64,000 nucleotides of DNA from Antilocapra americana. Its lineage: Eukaryota > Chordata > Mammalia > Artiodactyla > Antilocapridae. The notes beneath the pieces are model-generated. The model was not told the origin of the DNA and searched no databases. It was given only the letters and a program-made list of their open reading frames with translations. The stretch covers positions 20,530,597 to 20,594,596 of the forward strand of contig ML664199.1 of assembly GCA_007570785.1 (NCBI GenBank), read 5' to 3'. This document shows positions 1 through 11,790 of this stretch, one piece after another; within the stretch, counting starts at the first letter, position 1, and each line of letters starts with the position of its first letter. Made by a program: the position numbers and the translations under genes.

Positions 1-445
1 TTACAGTCCAACTCTCACATCCATACATGACTACTGGAAACACCATAGCTCTGACTAGATGGACCTTTGTTAGCAAAGTAATGTCTTTGCTTTTTAATAT
101 GCCAACTAGGTTGCATAGCTTTTCTTCTGAGGAGAAAGCGTCTTTTAGTTTCATGGCTGCAGTCACCATCTGTAGTGATTTTTGGAGCCCAAGAAAATAA
201 AGTCTGTCACTATTTCCATTGTTTCCCCATCTATTTGCCATGAAGTGATGGGCCCAGATGCCATGATCTTAGTTTTCTGAATGTTGAGTTTTAAGCCAAC
301 TTTTTCACTCTCCTCTTTCACTTTTCATCAAGAGGCTCTTTAGTTCTTCACTTTCTGCCGTAAGGGTGGTGTTATCTGCATATCTGCGGTTATGGATATT
401 TCTCCCAGCAGTCTTGATTCCAGCTTGTGCTTCATACACTTGATG
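1..445 (-). repeat. BovB LINE fragment (ORF2 3' region), antisense
   Basis: The reverse complement carries the BovB reverse-transcriptase C-terminal region, including the part read as ESWTIKKAEH in better copies (starts beyond the left edge). It matches the other BovB copies in this window at 14885-15170, 24120-24275 and 51845-52018. It is 5' to the unassigned stretch 446-744. Confidence 0.85.
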
Positions 446-744
446 GGGGGTATTAAATAATTTGTTAATGATCACATAGTACCTGGGTAAGGATTTGAAT
501 TTCTGAGCAAGTATAAACAAAGAACCATCAAAATTAAATGAGATAAGGGATGGGTTTATGCAGAGAAGAATAAAAGCTGTCACCTTAGTTTCTCTTCCAC
601 TGTATAAACAATTAAGTTTTTAATAGAGCTACTTTGCCAGTGTAACTTTCTGTGGTGATGGGAATATCTTATATCCTATATGTTACTGTTCAGTATGGTA
701 ACCATTAGCCACATGGGCTATTAAGCACTTGAAATGTAGGTAGT
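446..744. other. Unassigned intron sequence
   Basis: AT-rich, no recognised exon or young repeat. Read as VRK2 intron. Confidence 0.5.
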
Positions 745-1530
745 ACCATGTCAATGCTGATGAGGATGTGGGCTAGCGGGAACTCTCATTCACTGCTGGT
801 GGGATGGCCACTGTGGAAGACAATTTGGCAGTTTCTTACAAAACTGGACATGTTCTAACATATGATCTGGCAGTTGAATTCACTGGTATTTACCCAAAGA
901 AGTTGAAAACTTATATCCACACAAATACCTACACACGGATGTTTATAGCAGCTTTAGTTATAGTTGCCACAACTTGAAGCAACCAAGATGTCCTTTAATA
1001 GAAAATAAACTTGTTCATCCAGACAATTCAGTATTACTTGGTGTTAAAAAGAAATGAGCAGTTAAGGAATGAAAAGACATGAAGGAAGCTTACATGTGTA
1101 TTACTAACTGAAAATCTGTGTAATTCCAATTATTTAACTTTTGGAGAAGGTAAACCTATGAAGACACCAAAAAGGTCAGTGATTGCCAAGAGTTAGAGGG
1201 AAGGCAGGGATGAATGGGTGGACTGCAGAGGACTTTAGGGAAGCAAAACAATCATGGATAGGTGTCATTTTACATTTGTCAAAACTTGTAGCATATTCCC
1301 ACTGAAAGTGAACCCTAACATAAATTATAGACTTTTAGTGATAATGTTGCATCACTATGGATTTGTAGCGGATGTGATACTGTGCTGTGGGATGTTGACA
1401 GTGAGGAAGGCTGTAAATAGGAGGAGGGAAGGGTGGTAAGTGAGAACTTACTGTAGCTTGCTGCTCAGTTTTACCTACCTTGCTATAAATTTAGTAAAAT
1501 TGAATTTGAAACTGCTCTAAAAATATTCTG
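745..1530 (+). repeat. Old L1 fragment, ORF2 end and 3' region, sense
   Basis: It has the usual L1 ORF2 terminal signature: a gene end encoding a stretch about small-number heating-like text 'CTGGTGGGATGGCCACTGTG', then the 'GCAACCAAGATGTCCTTTAA' region. Many stops and indels indicate an old copy. Confidence 0.7.
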
Positions 1531-1609
1531 AAATAGTTTAACTAGTGTGACTGAAGAACTGAATTTAAAATTTAACTTAATTCTAATTAGTGATAGTTTT
1601 CATCTTGCT

Positions 1610-3035
1610 TTGTGCTTTATTGAGGTTTAATTGACAAAAATTGCAAAAGTTTAAGTTGCACAACATGAATTTTTTAAGGTATGCAAAGTGATGACTTATT
1701 ATACATATGTATTGTGAAATGGTTAATCAAATCAACACATTGATCACTTCACATAGTTGCTTTTTGTTTTGTTTTATGGTGAGAACACTTAAGATGTACT
1801 CTTTTAGCAAATTTTAAGTATATAGTCACCATGTTGGGCATTTGATCCCCAGAACTTATTCATCTTCTAACTAGAAGTTTTCACTCTTGACCAATATCTC
1901 TCCATTTCTTCCAGCTCCCTTCCCCCACCACCCCTGGCACCACTGTTCTACACTCTGGTTCTATAAGTTACTTTTGTATGCACCACATGTTAGTGAGATC
2001 ATGCAGCATTGTCTTCAGTGTCTTAACTTATTTCACTTAGCATTGTGTCCTCTGGGTTCATTCATGTTGTTGCAAGTGGTGAATTTCTATCTTTTTTATG
2101 ACTGTGCATATATAGCACATTTTCCTTATCTATTTATCCATCAGTAGACACTGAGGTTATTTATGTGTCTTGGCTACTTTTAATCATGCTACAGTAACAG
2201 GGGAATACAGGTATTTCTTCAAGATAATGATTTTTTTTCCTTTGGATATATATCCAGAAGTGGTTTGCTGGATCATATGGTAATTCAGTTTTTAACGTTT
2301 GTCTTTTTTTTTTCCTGAAGAAGCTCCATACCGTTTTCTATGCTTCCCAGGTGGCACTGTGGGTAAAGAATCCACTTGCCAATGCAGGAGACTCAAGAGA
2401 TGAAGGTTTGATTCTGGGTCTAGAAGATCTCTTGGAGTAGGAAATGGCAACCTGCTCCAATATTCTTTCCTGGAAAATCCTGTGGACAAAGGAGCTTGGT
2501 GGGCTGTCGTCCATGGGGCTGCAAGAATCAGAGATGACTGAGCACACACGCACGCACGTGCACCCTGTTTTCCGTAATGACTGTTGCAGTTTACATTCCC
2601 GCCAGCAGTTGTACAGGGGCTCCCTTTTCTCCAAACGCTCACTAACATGTGTGATCTCTAATAGCCCTTCTAACAGGTAGCAGGTTGATTTTTCATTTCC
2701 CTGATAATTAATAACGTTGAGCAGTTTTTCATATACTTGTTGGCCATTTATATGTCTTCTTTGGAAAAAATGTCTCCCTATGTCCCTTGTTCGTGTTTTG
2801 ATGGAGTTATTTTGTCTTGCAACTGAGTTTTATGGGTTCTTGTATATTTTGGATGTTAACCCCTTAGTAGATAGGTTGATTCGCAGGTATTCTCTCCCAT
2901 CCCATTAGTTGCCTTTTCATTTTGTTGATGATTTCCTTGGCTGTAGAGAATCATTTTCGTTTGATGTAGTCCTACTTGTATATTTTTCGTTTTGTTACCT
3001 ATGCCTTTGGTTTCAGTTGCAAAAAATCATTGCCA
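1610..3035 (-). repeat. Old L1 fragment, 3' end to ORF2, antisense
   Basis: It starts with the antisense 3' untranslated type 'TTTATTGAGGTTTAATTGAC' and runs back through the ORF2 end (GCTGGATCATATGGTAATTC) to about 3035, where orientation flips. A Bov-tA SINE at 2343-2562 interrupts it. Confidence 0.75.
2343..2562 (+). repeat. Bov-tA SINE
   Basis: It starts at the tRNA-derived head (CTTCCCAGGTGGCACTGTGG) and ends in GATGACTGAGCACACAC with a short CA-rich tail. It is inserted in the antisense L1; the flanks CCGTTTTCTATG and CCTGTTTTCCGTAATG look like a decayed target-site duplication. Confidence 0.88.
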
Positions 3036-4180
3036 AAACCAGTGCTCATGGATTGGAAGAATTAACATTGTTAAAATGTCTCTACTACCCAAAGCAGTCT
3101 ACAGATTCAGTGCAGTCCCTCCCAAAGGTCCAGTGGAATTTTTCACAGAGATAAAATCCCAGTCCTCAAATGTGGATGGAAGTAAAAAAAAGACTGAAAA
3201 GCCAAAGCACTCTGGAGAAAGAACAAATCTGGAGGCATTATACTTCATGATTCAAACTATATTGCTGTACTCTAGTAATCAAAGCAGTATACTATTGGCA
3301 TAAAAACAGACCCAGCCCAATGGAACAGAATTGAGAGTAATGCGTATATGATCAGTTAATCTTTGACCAGGGTGCAGGAATATTCAATGGGGCAAAGATA
3401 GTTTCATCAATAAATGTTGGTGGGAAAATGGGATATATACATGCAAAAGAGTGGACTTGGATTCTTATTCCATATACAAGAATAAACTCAAAATTGCTCA
3501 AAGGCTTAAATGGAAGACCTGAAACTGTTCATCTAGAAGATGAAGGGAGGAAGATTAATTTTAATTGATTTAAATTTATAAGCCAGATGTCGCTAACAGC
3601 CAAATCATCAGCAGAGATTTAAAAAGTTAAAAAATGGAGTGTATAAAAAATAGCATTTAGCTGGGTGTGTTAAACTGTACATGAAGAGAGAAATTTCTTG
3701 ATAAAAATACCCCTAAAATCTTAGAAAACATGGAGTAATTTCAAATTTGAAGACATCTGTATATTTTTAAAAATTGGAAAAGGAAAGGCTAATGAAAAGC
3801 TGAGAAGTATTTATGGCAAATAAACTTTAGGATGTATAGCAAGTTCTAAAAAAATTAATAAGATAAAAAACAACAAATAGTTTCTTGAAACAACGATTAA
3901 AAAGAATGAACAACATAGAAGAAATAGAACTGTTCGAGAAATAGATGAGAAAAGTTCTCCACCACTAACAGCTGAGAGATGTGCAAATCAAAGCAATGAG
4001 TCAACATTTCAAAAGAACTTAGCAAATAGGAAAAGTATAAAATGTTAATCTGATGACACTGAGGCTGATGAGGGAGGGTACAGGCACTTGTAGAATGCCA
4101 GTGGGAATGTAAATTAAATGAGAATAAAAGATGAAATCAAGTTAATGGAAGTGCAATTTGGAAATATATATTAAAATCCT
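3036..4180 (+). repeat. Old L1 fragment, ORF2 interior to 3' part, sense
   Basis: Sense ORF2 signature sequences are visible, such as ACCCAAAGCAGTCTACAGAT near 3090 and GGCAAAGATAGTTTCATCAA near 3393. Past about 3550 the match is weaker, and 3960-4180 resembles the ORF2 end of an old L1. Confidence 0.7.
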
Positions 4181-4700
4181 TTAAAAGTGTGCCTGCTTTT
4201 TTAACATTAGATTTATTGAAATATAATTCACAAACAATAAAATCCATCTTCTTAAATATATGGTGTGATGTGTATTTACACGTGTATATCATGTAACTGG
4301 CACCATAAGACACAGAGCATTTCTATCATCGTCAGTCGGTCCCCTTTTCTCACCGAGGCAATGATTTCTGCCTTTTTTTTTTTTTTTCAGCGATGCCATA
4401 TAAATGGACTTACAGGTTTTTACTCTTTGTGTCTGGTTTCCTTTTCTTAACATATTTCTGAGGTTGCTCCATGCTATAGTTCGTGAGTAGCTCATTCCTC
4501 TTTAATGATAGATAATAGTCCACTGAAAACTATTGCAGTTTCTTTCTTGTTTACTTCTGGATAGATATTTGTATTGTTTCCAGGTTTTGACAGTTATGAA
4601 GGAGGGTGTATAAACACTTGGGTACAGGTTTTTGTATAGGTTATATATTTTAACTCCTGGGTAAATAACTAGGCATGGAATTTTCAGATTACGTGAACAT

Positions 4701-4923
4701 GCATGTGTGCTAAATTGCTTCAGTGGTGTCCAGCTCTTTGTGACTCTGTGGAACATGGCCCACCAGGCTCTTCTGTTGATGGTATTCTCCAGGCGAGGAT
4801 ACTGGAGTCAGTTGCCATGCCCTCTTCCAGGGGATCTTCCCAACCCAGGGATCAAACCTGCGCCTCTTGAGTCTCCTGCATTGGCAATTGGGTTCTTTAC
4901 CACCAGCGCCACCCAGGAAGCCC
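4701..4923 (-). repeat. Bov-tA SINE, antisense
   Basis: It contains the antisense body (ATGGCCCACCAGGCTCTTCT) and ends in the reversed head ACCCAGGAAGCCCC. It is inserted in the antisense L1. Confidence 0.88.
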
Positions 4924-5099
4924 CATGTGGATGTGGATGTATGACTTTAAAAGAAATAGCCACATTGTTTTCCAGAGTGATTGTACCATAATGAATTCCC
5001 AAAGGCAATGTAGGTAATTTCAGCTGCTCCATATCATGCCACCATTTGGGCTTCATTAGTTGTAAAAAGTTAAGCCATTGTAGTAGATGTGTGGTTATA

Positions 5100-5366
5100 T
5101 TGAGTAGTAGGTTATTTATTTATTTTTGGCAATGCTGGGTCTTTCCTGCTGCCTATAGGCCACTCTTTAGCTGCAGTGTGTGGGTTTTTCACTGCAGTCG
5201 CTTCTCTTGTTGAGCACAGGCTCTGGGTCACACAGGTTTCAGTAGCTGTGGCATAGGGGCTCAGCTGCCCTTCGGCATGTGGGATCTTAGTTTCCAGACC
5301 ATGGATCAAATACACATATGCATAGGCAGGTGGATTCTCGACCGCTGGACCGTGAGAGAAGTCCCC
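5100..5366 (-). repeat. CHR-type SINE (tRNA-Glu derived), antisense
   Basis: It runs from a TTTATTTATTTTTGGC tail to GAGAAGTCCCC, the reversed head of this cetartiodactyl family. Internal GGCATGTGGGATCTTAGTTT is shared with the copies at 46630 and 50033. Confidence 0.8.
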
Positions 5367-5463
5367 TGGTAGCAGGTTTGTTTTTTTTTAAGTTGTTATT
5401 TTATTTATCCCACCTGTGGTGGGAGTGTAAATCCAGCCATTTTATTCCCACTTTGCCGTAAGT

Positions 5464-5656
5464 GGGCCACCCTTGTGGCTTAGCTGGTAAAGAATCCACC
5501 TGCAATGTGGGATACTTAGGTTCAGTCCCTGGGTTGGGAAGATCCTCTGGAGAAGGGAAAGGCTACCCTCTTCAGTATTCTGGCCTGGAGAGTCCCATGG
5601 ACTGTATAGTCCTTGGGGTCACAGAAAATCAGGCACGACTGAGCAACTTCTGCTTT
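5464..5656 (+). repeat. Bov-tA SINE with a clear 15-base target-site duplication
   Basis: The flanks are CACTTTGCCGTAAGT at 5449-5463 and CACTTTGCCATAAGT at 5657-5671, 14 of 15 bases identical. The duplication sets the element's limits and shows it inserted after the surrounding L1. Confidence 0.93.
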
Positions 5657-5976
5657 CACTTTGCCATAAGTAAAAAGGACCAGTTTTTTAACTTTATTTA
5701 TTTATTGTGAATTCTTTGCTCATGTCTTTTGCCCATTTTTCTAATGTATTTTCGTTTTTAGTCCTTGATTTTGAAGAGTTCTTCAGATATGAATTATATT
5801 AGCTTTTCATCTATTATATATTTTGCAGATATTTTCTCCCAATTTGATTTTTGCTCTTTGATTACACTTATGTTGTTTTAGTGCCATGTAGAAGATGAAT
5901 TTTAAAATTTTTAGAGGTCAAGTTAATCAGTCATTCATTACTGTGGATGTTGAGTCATGGTTAGTAACCTTGTTCT

Positions 5977-6195
5977 TGTTGCTTAGTTACTAAATTGTGT
6001 CTGACTGTTTTGCGACCCCATGGACTGTAGCCCACCAGGCTCCTTGGTTAATGGGATTTCCCAGGCAAGAGTACTGGAGTGGGTTTCCATTTCCTCCTCC
6101 AGGGATCTTTCCAACCTGGGGATCAAGCCTGTGTCTCTTGAGTCACCTGCATTGGCAGGTGGGTTCTTTACGACTGAGCCACCAGGGAAGCCCAT
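5977..6195 (-). repeat. Bov-tA SINE, antisense
   Basis: The body runs from TTGCTTAGTTACTAAATTGT to the reversed head CCACCAGGGAAGCCC. CTTGTTCT occurs just before (5969-5976) and just after (6196-6203), the likely target-site duplication. Confidence 0.9.
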
Positions 6196-7172
6196 CTTGT
6201 TCTACAAACAGGTTTATAAGAATTTGATTATATGGTTTCATTTTTTACATTTAAATCACTTATTCACTTACAGTTTATTCTTTTACATGACAGGAGATGT
6301 CAACCCTATGTTATCTTTTCCTAAATGATTTTCCAAGTTTTCAAAAACTTGGAACTATTTTATAATAGTTCTATAAACTATAAGCTATTTAAAGAAAAAA
6401 AAGCAAAACTTTGCTTCAGTGATGTTGGATATCACCTTTGTTATATACTAAATTTCCATACGTACTTGAATTTATTCATGTACTTCCATTGAATCCTTCT
6501 GATTTGATGTCTGTGCTTCATTGCCATACTAGTGCATTAATTTGTGAGGCTTTGTAATGCATTTTAATATCTGGTAGGTCTGGTAGTGCCTTGTTTTCTT
6601 TTTCAGTATTAGTCTAGCTATTCATATTTTTCTATGTCCTCTTGTGTAGCTTCATTTGAAAAAATACTTGTTGGTGTTTTCATTGAAATTTTGTTAGAAT
6701 TTTTAAAATTAATTTAGGGAATACATGACATCTTTATAATGTATAGATTCAACAACAAGGAATGTTTTGAATTCCATCAGTTTTTGCACTTGCTTCTTCT
6801 GAGTGATTATCATTTGTATATATGAAAGATACTGATTTTTGAGCATTCATGATATATCCTGTTAATTTACTAAATTTGTTGGAGGTGGTTTTAGTAGTGA
6901 TTTTCCAAGGTTTTCTTGGGAAACTGTCATATCATATGCAAGTAAATGTAATTTTCCTTCTTTTCCAGTTCTTATATTTCTGAGTTGCTTTGCCTGATAT
7001 GGATTCAGTAAATTGGTAAATTGTAGTGAAAGTCATGATCATCTTTTTCTCTTCTTGATCTTAGTGAAATGCCTAAAAGTAGTACGTCATTAAATATGAT
7101 ACTAGCTTTAGGACTAAGGTGTGCATGTGAGTGTGTGTGTATATCTTTATAGCTATAATAAGGAAACAATCA

Positions 7173-7783
7173 GTGGAAACAATGACAGACTTTATTTTGG
7201 GGGGCACCAAAATTACTGAAGATGGTGACTGCAGCCATGAAATCAAAAGATGCTTTCTCCTTGGAAGAAAAGCTATGACCAGCTTAGCATATTAAAAAGC
7301 AGAGACCTAACTTTGCCAACAAAGGTCTGTCTAGACAAAGCTATGATTTTTCCAGTAGTCATATATGAGTGTGAGAGTTGGACTATAAAGAAGGCTGAGT
7401 GCCGAAGAATTGATGCTTTTGAACTGTGGTGTTGGAGAAGACTCTTGAGAGTCCCTTGGATTGCAAGGAGATCCAACCAGTCCATCCTAGAGGGGAACAG
7501 TCCTGGGTGTCCATTGGAAGGTCTGATGTTGAAACTGAAACTCCAATCCTTTGGCCACCTGAAGGGAAGAACTGACTCATTTGAAAAGACCTTGATGCTG
7601 GGAAAGATTGAATGCAGGAGGAGAAGGGGGCAACAGAGGATGAGATGACTGAATGGCATGAAGGACTCAATGGACATGAGTTTGAGTAGGCTCCGGGAGT
7701 TGGTGATGGACAGGGAGGACTGGCGTGCTGCAGTCTATGGGGTCACAAATAGTCATAGATGACTGAGTGACTGAACTGAATTG
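7173..7783 (+). repeat. BovB LINE, 5'-truncated, sense, with target-site duplication
   Basis: It encodes the BovB ORF2 C-terminus (for example ESWTIKKAECRRIDAFELWC at about 7370-7430), followed by the standard 3' end GACTGAGTGACTGAACTGAA. It is flanked by AAGGAAACAATCA (7160-7172) and AAGGAAATAATCA (7784-7796). It has a stop and is not intact. Confidence 0.93.
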
Positions 7784-9230
7784 AAGGAAATAATCACCAG
7801 TTCCTCTGTTCTTGGGATGGGTGTTTTGTTTTTATGGAGTGAGTATTAAATTTTTTGTCAAATGATTGTTTATCACGTATTGAAATGATCATGGTTTTCT
7901 CAGGTCAGTTAATATGGCATAATACATTGCCATACTTCTAGTAGTGAACCAACATTACTTTCTAGGAATAAATCTCATTTGTTATTGTATGTTATTTACT
8001 AAATATGGAAATGAAGTTTGTTCATTAATATTTTATGTAGTTTTTATTTATATTGGTATTTGTAAGTGATACTGGCCTGTAATCATCTGTTTTATCATAT
8101 TCAGGTATCAACATTTGACTGACTTCATAAAAGGAATTTGAGATTTCCCTTCATTTTCTGTGTTCTAGAACTATTTCTATTACATTGATACCATTTGCTT
8201 TTTTAATGTGAAATTGTCTGGTTTTACTGAGGATATTGCTTGTTACTATCAATTTTTTTTCCTATGGAAATTGGTTGTTAAGCTTTTTATCTCTACTTGG
8301 GTCAATTTTAGTAGTTTTCAGTTTTGTCTAGTTTTTCAAATTAATTTCTGTGGTGGTCTGCATTGTCATTGCTTATGGCTTTTAAATTTCTACTTCAGTG
8401 ATTATTTCCTTCAGTTTTTTTTTGTTTTTAAATTCTTGCTTTCTCCTTTTTTTTCCTTGATGAAAGTAGCTAGTTTGTCCATTATATTAATTTTTCAACA
8501 AAATTTGATTTCAGTTAATGAGATATATTATTGTTTTCTAACTCATTAATTTTTGACTTTGCCTTTGTTGTATCTTGTGCTCTTTTAATTTGACCTTTTT
8601 GTTCTTTTTCTTGTCCTTCAATTTGGGATCTAATTCATTTATTTTCATTTTTACATTTTTTACTTCGGTAGGTGTTTAAGGTCATAATTTTTCCTCTGGT
8701 TCTTGCTTTGTATTGTACCTCATGGATTTGGATATGTTGTGTTTTTATTGTCTTTATTTTTTAGAAGGTTTGTATTTATCCTTCACAAAAAAGCAAATTT
8801 TCATATAGAAAAACTTCTTACAAATTTTTGGTTATTAAAGTCTAGACTTGTAACAAGATGGTCAGAGTATTATTTTTAGTAATTTTATTCTTTGAAGTGT
8901 GCTGAAGCTTTTATCATAACTAAGAACAGGATCAGTTTTTGTCAGTCTTTCCTGTTTTCTTGAAAAAGAAATAGTCTCTACTTTTATAGTGTAAAGTTTA
9001 ATATCTATCCAAAAGATCTCCCTATTGACTATATTATTCATGTGATCTGTATCTTAGTTTTTGTCCACTTGATCTGTTTTGTACTGAGAGTGGTATTTAA
9101 GCCTTCAGTGTGTGTTTGTCTCCTTGATTCGCTTGTAAGTTCTGTTTTATAGAGATCATTGCTTTACTATTTGGTAAATAATCATAATTACAATTTCTGT
9201 GTTTCTTATGTGTTTTTTTGGTCTTAAATT

Positions 9231-9325
9231 CTGGGAGTTGGTGATGGACAGGGAGGCCTGGCGTGCTGCAGTCCATGGAGTCGCAAAGAGTCAGACATGA
9301 CTGAGCGACTGGACTGAACTGAACT
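9231..9325 (+). repeat. BovB 3' end, very short copy
   Basis: Only the last ~95 bases of BovB are present, from CTGGGAGTTGGTGATGGACA to GACTGGACTGAACTGAAC. This is a strongly 5'-truncated insertion. Confidence 0.85.
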
Positions 9326-10135
9326 ATCCATTCAAGTTTTTTTGCAGGGAGGAGTCTGTTTATGAAAGTTTGTATTTTTGTTATTATCATAATCTTGGTA
9401 ATTATACCTTTTAAAGATGCTTTGAATCACTCCTCTCTATTTAACCTTTTATTACTCTGATAGTCTTTTGTGGCATTTTTTTTTAACCATAACTTTAGTA
9501 AGTTCCCTATCAGTGAGCTTATTTTACTTTTTTTCTTTCCTTACTGTTGTCTTGAAGTCATACTTTGTCAGAACATATGTTATTTGCATATTTTTCATTT
9601 ATCCCTCCCTTGTTTTTTAGTCTTAGAGATAGCATATTAAATGCTCACCCTTCTGTCTTTTTGCCAGAGTTACTCACCTTTTGATTAATTGAAGCTAATC
9701 TTCTAGTAGATTGTTCAAGAAGTGCTGATGGATATAGCATTCCCTTGCATGTATAAAATGTTTTTCAATAGTATTAGTGCCTAAAGGATAGCTTGGGTGG
9801 ATTTAAAATATATAAATCACACTTTTTCCCTTGAATTTCTTGAAAATACTGATCTATTTTTGCCTTGTTAGCATTTGCTTTTAATAAGTCTGCTGCCAGT
9901 TTACTTCTTACTATTGTATGTAATTTGTCCTCTTTGCCATCCTGTCTTTAGGACTTTTTCCTTTATTGATAACGTCTAATTATTTTACCAGGATATGTTT
10001 TAGAGTAGATCACTGTGTATTGGTTTTCCCAGATACTTTTATGGGCCCTTTTGATATATTAATTAAACTTTTTGTTTCCAAAAAGTTTTCTTGGTCTATA
10101 GTTTTAAATGTTAGTTCTCTGTGTGTGTATGTTTT

Positions 10136-11595
10136 AAATTAAAACAATGGAGAAAGGAACTTCAGCAGTAAGCTATTTAATGGGAAAAAAAATTCAGAAT
10201 TCGAGAGGGAAGATGTTGAATGATTTGACACCAGGAAAAGGCAAGAAAAGTTGACATGTATACAGCCTTTGTCAAAGCAAAAGGATTATAAGGATTGAGG
10301 TAAAACTGGAAAGTCAAAGAATAGCCGCCTTCTTAGTTAAGGTGAAATGGTAAAATTCTGACAAGGATAATTATCAAAAGTCATGCCCTGGATAGCCAGT
10401 TGGGGGCACAACTGATGTTCTGGGATGTTTTTGTTTGTTTTTTTTGGGAAAAGTTTCCCAAAATAATATTCACAGTGGGATTAAACAGTGTTTTTCTTTA
10501 AAAACAGTCCCATTGAGAGTCCAAATGCCTATTGTAAATTATTTTAATTTTTCTCATTACTTTCCCTGCATTTTAATAGCATCTATTTCTTGATAATTCA
10601 TCTGACACTGTCCAGATTTAGAAGTTTTAAGATTCTCGAAGTGTACACCCTTAACCTTCTTTCATGATTTTCAGCGTTTTTATTGAAAACAAAAAAAAAA
10701 CAACTTTATCTGAGAAAAAAATCTCATTTTGAAAAAATCGAGGACTTTTAGGTGCTTCTTTACATCATCTCTGTTTTAATAAGATATTTAAAAATATTTT
10801 AGACAAAAGATGAAAGAATATTTTATTTCATTAGTTGGGGCTAATATTGTACTTTGTAGAAGAAATGGAAATGAAGTGTACTGGTTTGATTAAAAACTCT
10901 TTAAAATAATATTACCAGAAATGGTACTGAGTGGTGATTTTGCCAATGAAAACTATTCATTTGGCTTCATCTCCCACCATCACTAGTGAAGGAAGTTGAA
11001 GCATTTTAGCTAAAATGATGGTTTGTGCCCATCTTTTTATTTCATTGGTGCTGATGCGCTCCTCATGTATGGAAGGCCACAGAAGAAGCACATTATTCTT
11101 TTCAGGCAAAGCTTACATCCCAGCTCTTACATGAAGCCTTTCTTAATGATTATTCTGCACTGATCACCATTTTTAATTTCCTATATCTTCTAATGTGTAT
11201 TTTAAATGAGGAAGTGTTTAAGTAAAATCTCACTTGTTTTGTCTTACATTCCAAACAAGAATGATGAGGAGGCTTGAGGTTTATGTTTAGGAAGGTATAC
11301 TTCTCTTCCTTCTCTTGAATTCCTTACAGTACCTAGGTTACTGTTCCTTTATTAATAACCCTTCAAGAAATACTTCATTGAATTCTTAGGACAGGAGGCT
11401 GATACCTCTCACTTAGGTATCACCTCATCACCTCACCATGCCCCATGTGTTTCTTTAGTAGGAGCCCCAGAGCTCCTACTAAATCGAAGGGTAAGGCCTT
11501 CATTGATAGAGGGGAACAGTGCTTCATGTCAACATCTGGAGTGATAAGTATACCATAAGAAACTTGTGATTTTTATAAATACTTGTTTAATTACT
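10136..11595. other. Unassigned intron sequence
   Basis: No recognised exon. It has short A- and T-runs only; older unidentifiable repeats may be present. Confidence 0.45.
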
Positions 11596-11599
11596 GGGA

Positions 11600-11790
11600 T
11601 TTGTGTTGGACTGAGAGTCAGGAGACCAGGTTCTGGTCCCAGCTCTGACACTTGAGCAGAATTGCAGCTTTCAGAAAATTATTTTAACCTTGTGGATTTT
11701 GCCTTTTTTTCTCTGTAAAACATGGAGCTCTGGCTAAGTGAACTCAAAAGTTTCTTCTTGCTATAAAAGGCTATGATTCTGTGAAAATGT
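11600..11790 (+). repeat. MIR-family SINE remnant
   Basis: It shows the MIR order: GAGTCAGGAGACCAGGTTCT with TCCCAGCTCTGACACTT, then AACCTTGTGG and CTGTAAAACATGGA. Divergence is high, as expected for this old mammal-wide family. Confidence 0.65.

Larger units (their letters stand above)
4195..6420 (-). repeat. Old L1, 3' untranslated and ORF2 end, antisense, with four SINE insertions
   Basis: It begins with the antisense 3' type 'ATTTATTGAAATATAATTCA' and runs toward ORF2. It is broken by Bov-tA copies at 4701-4923, 5464-5656 and 5977-6195 and by a CHR element at 5100-5366. A T-run lies at 4372-4387. Confidence 0.7.
6421..10135 (-). repeat. Old L1 ORF2 to 5' part, antisense, hosting two BovB pieces
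   Basis: It is T-rich antisense ORF2 sequence with degenerate reading on the minus strand. It is split by BovB at 7173-7783 and by a 95-base BovB 3' end at 9231-9325. The sequence resumes on each side of the first insertion. Limits are approximate. Confidence 0.65.

Noticed and set aside
2292..2648. Pairs of long ORFs on both strands over one region
   Set aside because: These come from Bov-tA SINEs, which are open in several frames. The same holds at 5983-6195, 30566-30781 and 59948-60219.
7250..7648. 132-codon ORF resembling a reverse-transcriptase tail
   Set aside because: It is the BovB ORF2 C-terminus, truncated and with broken frame, not a host gene. Similar frames at 23760-24077 and 14691-14924 are the same family.
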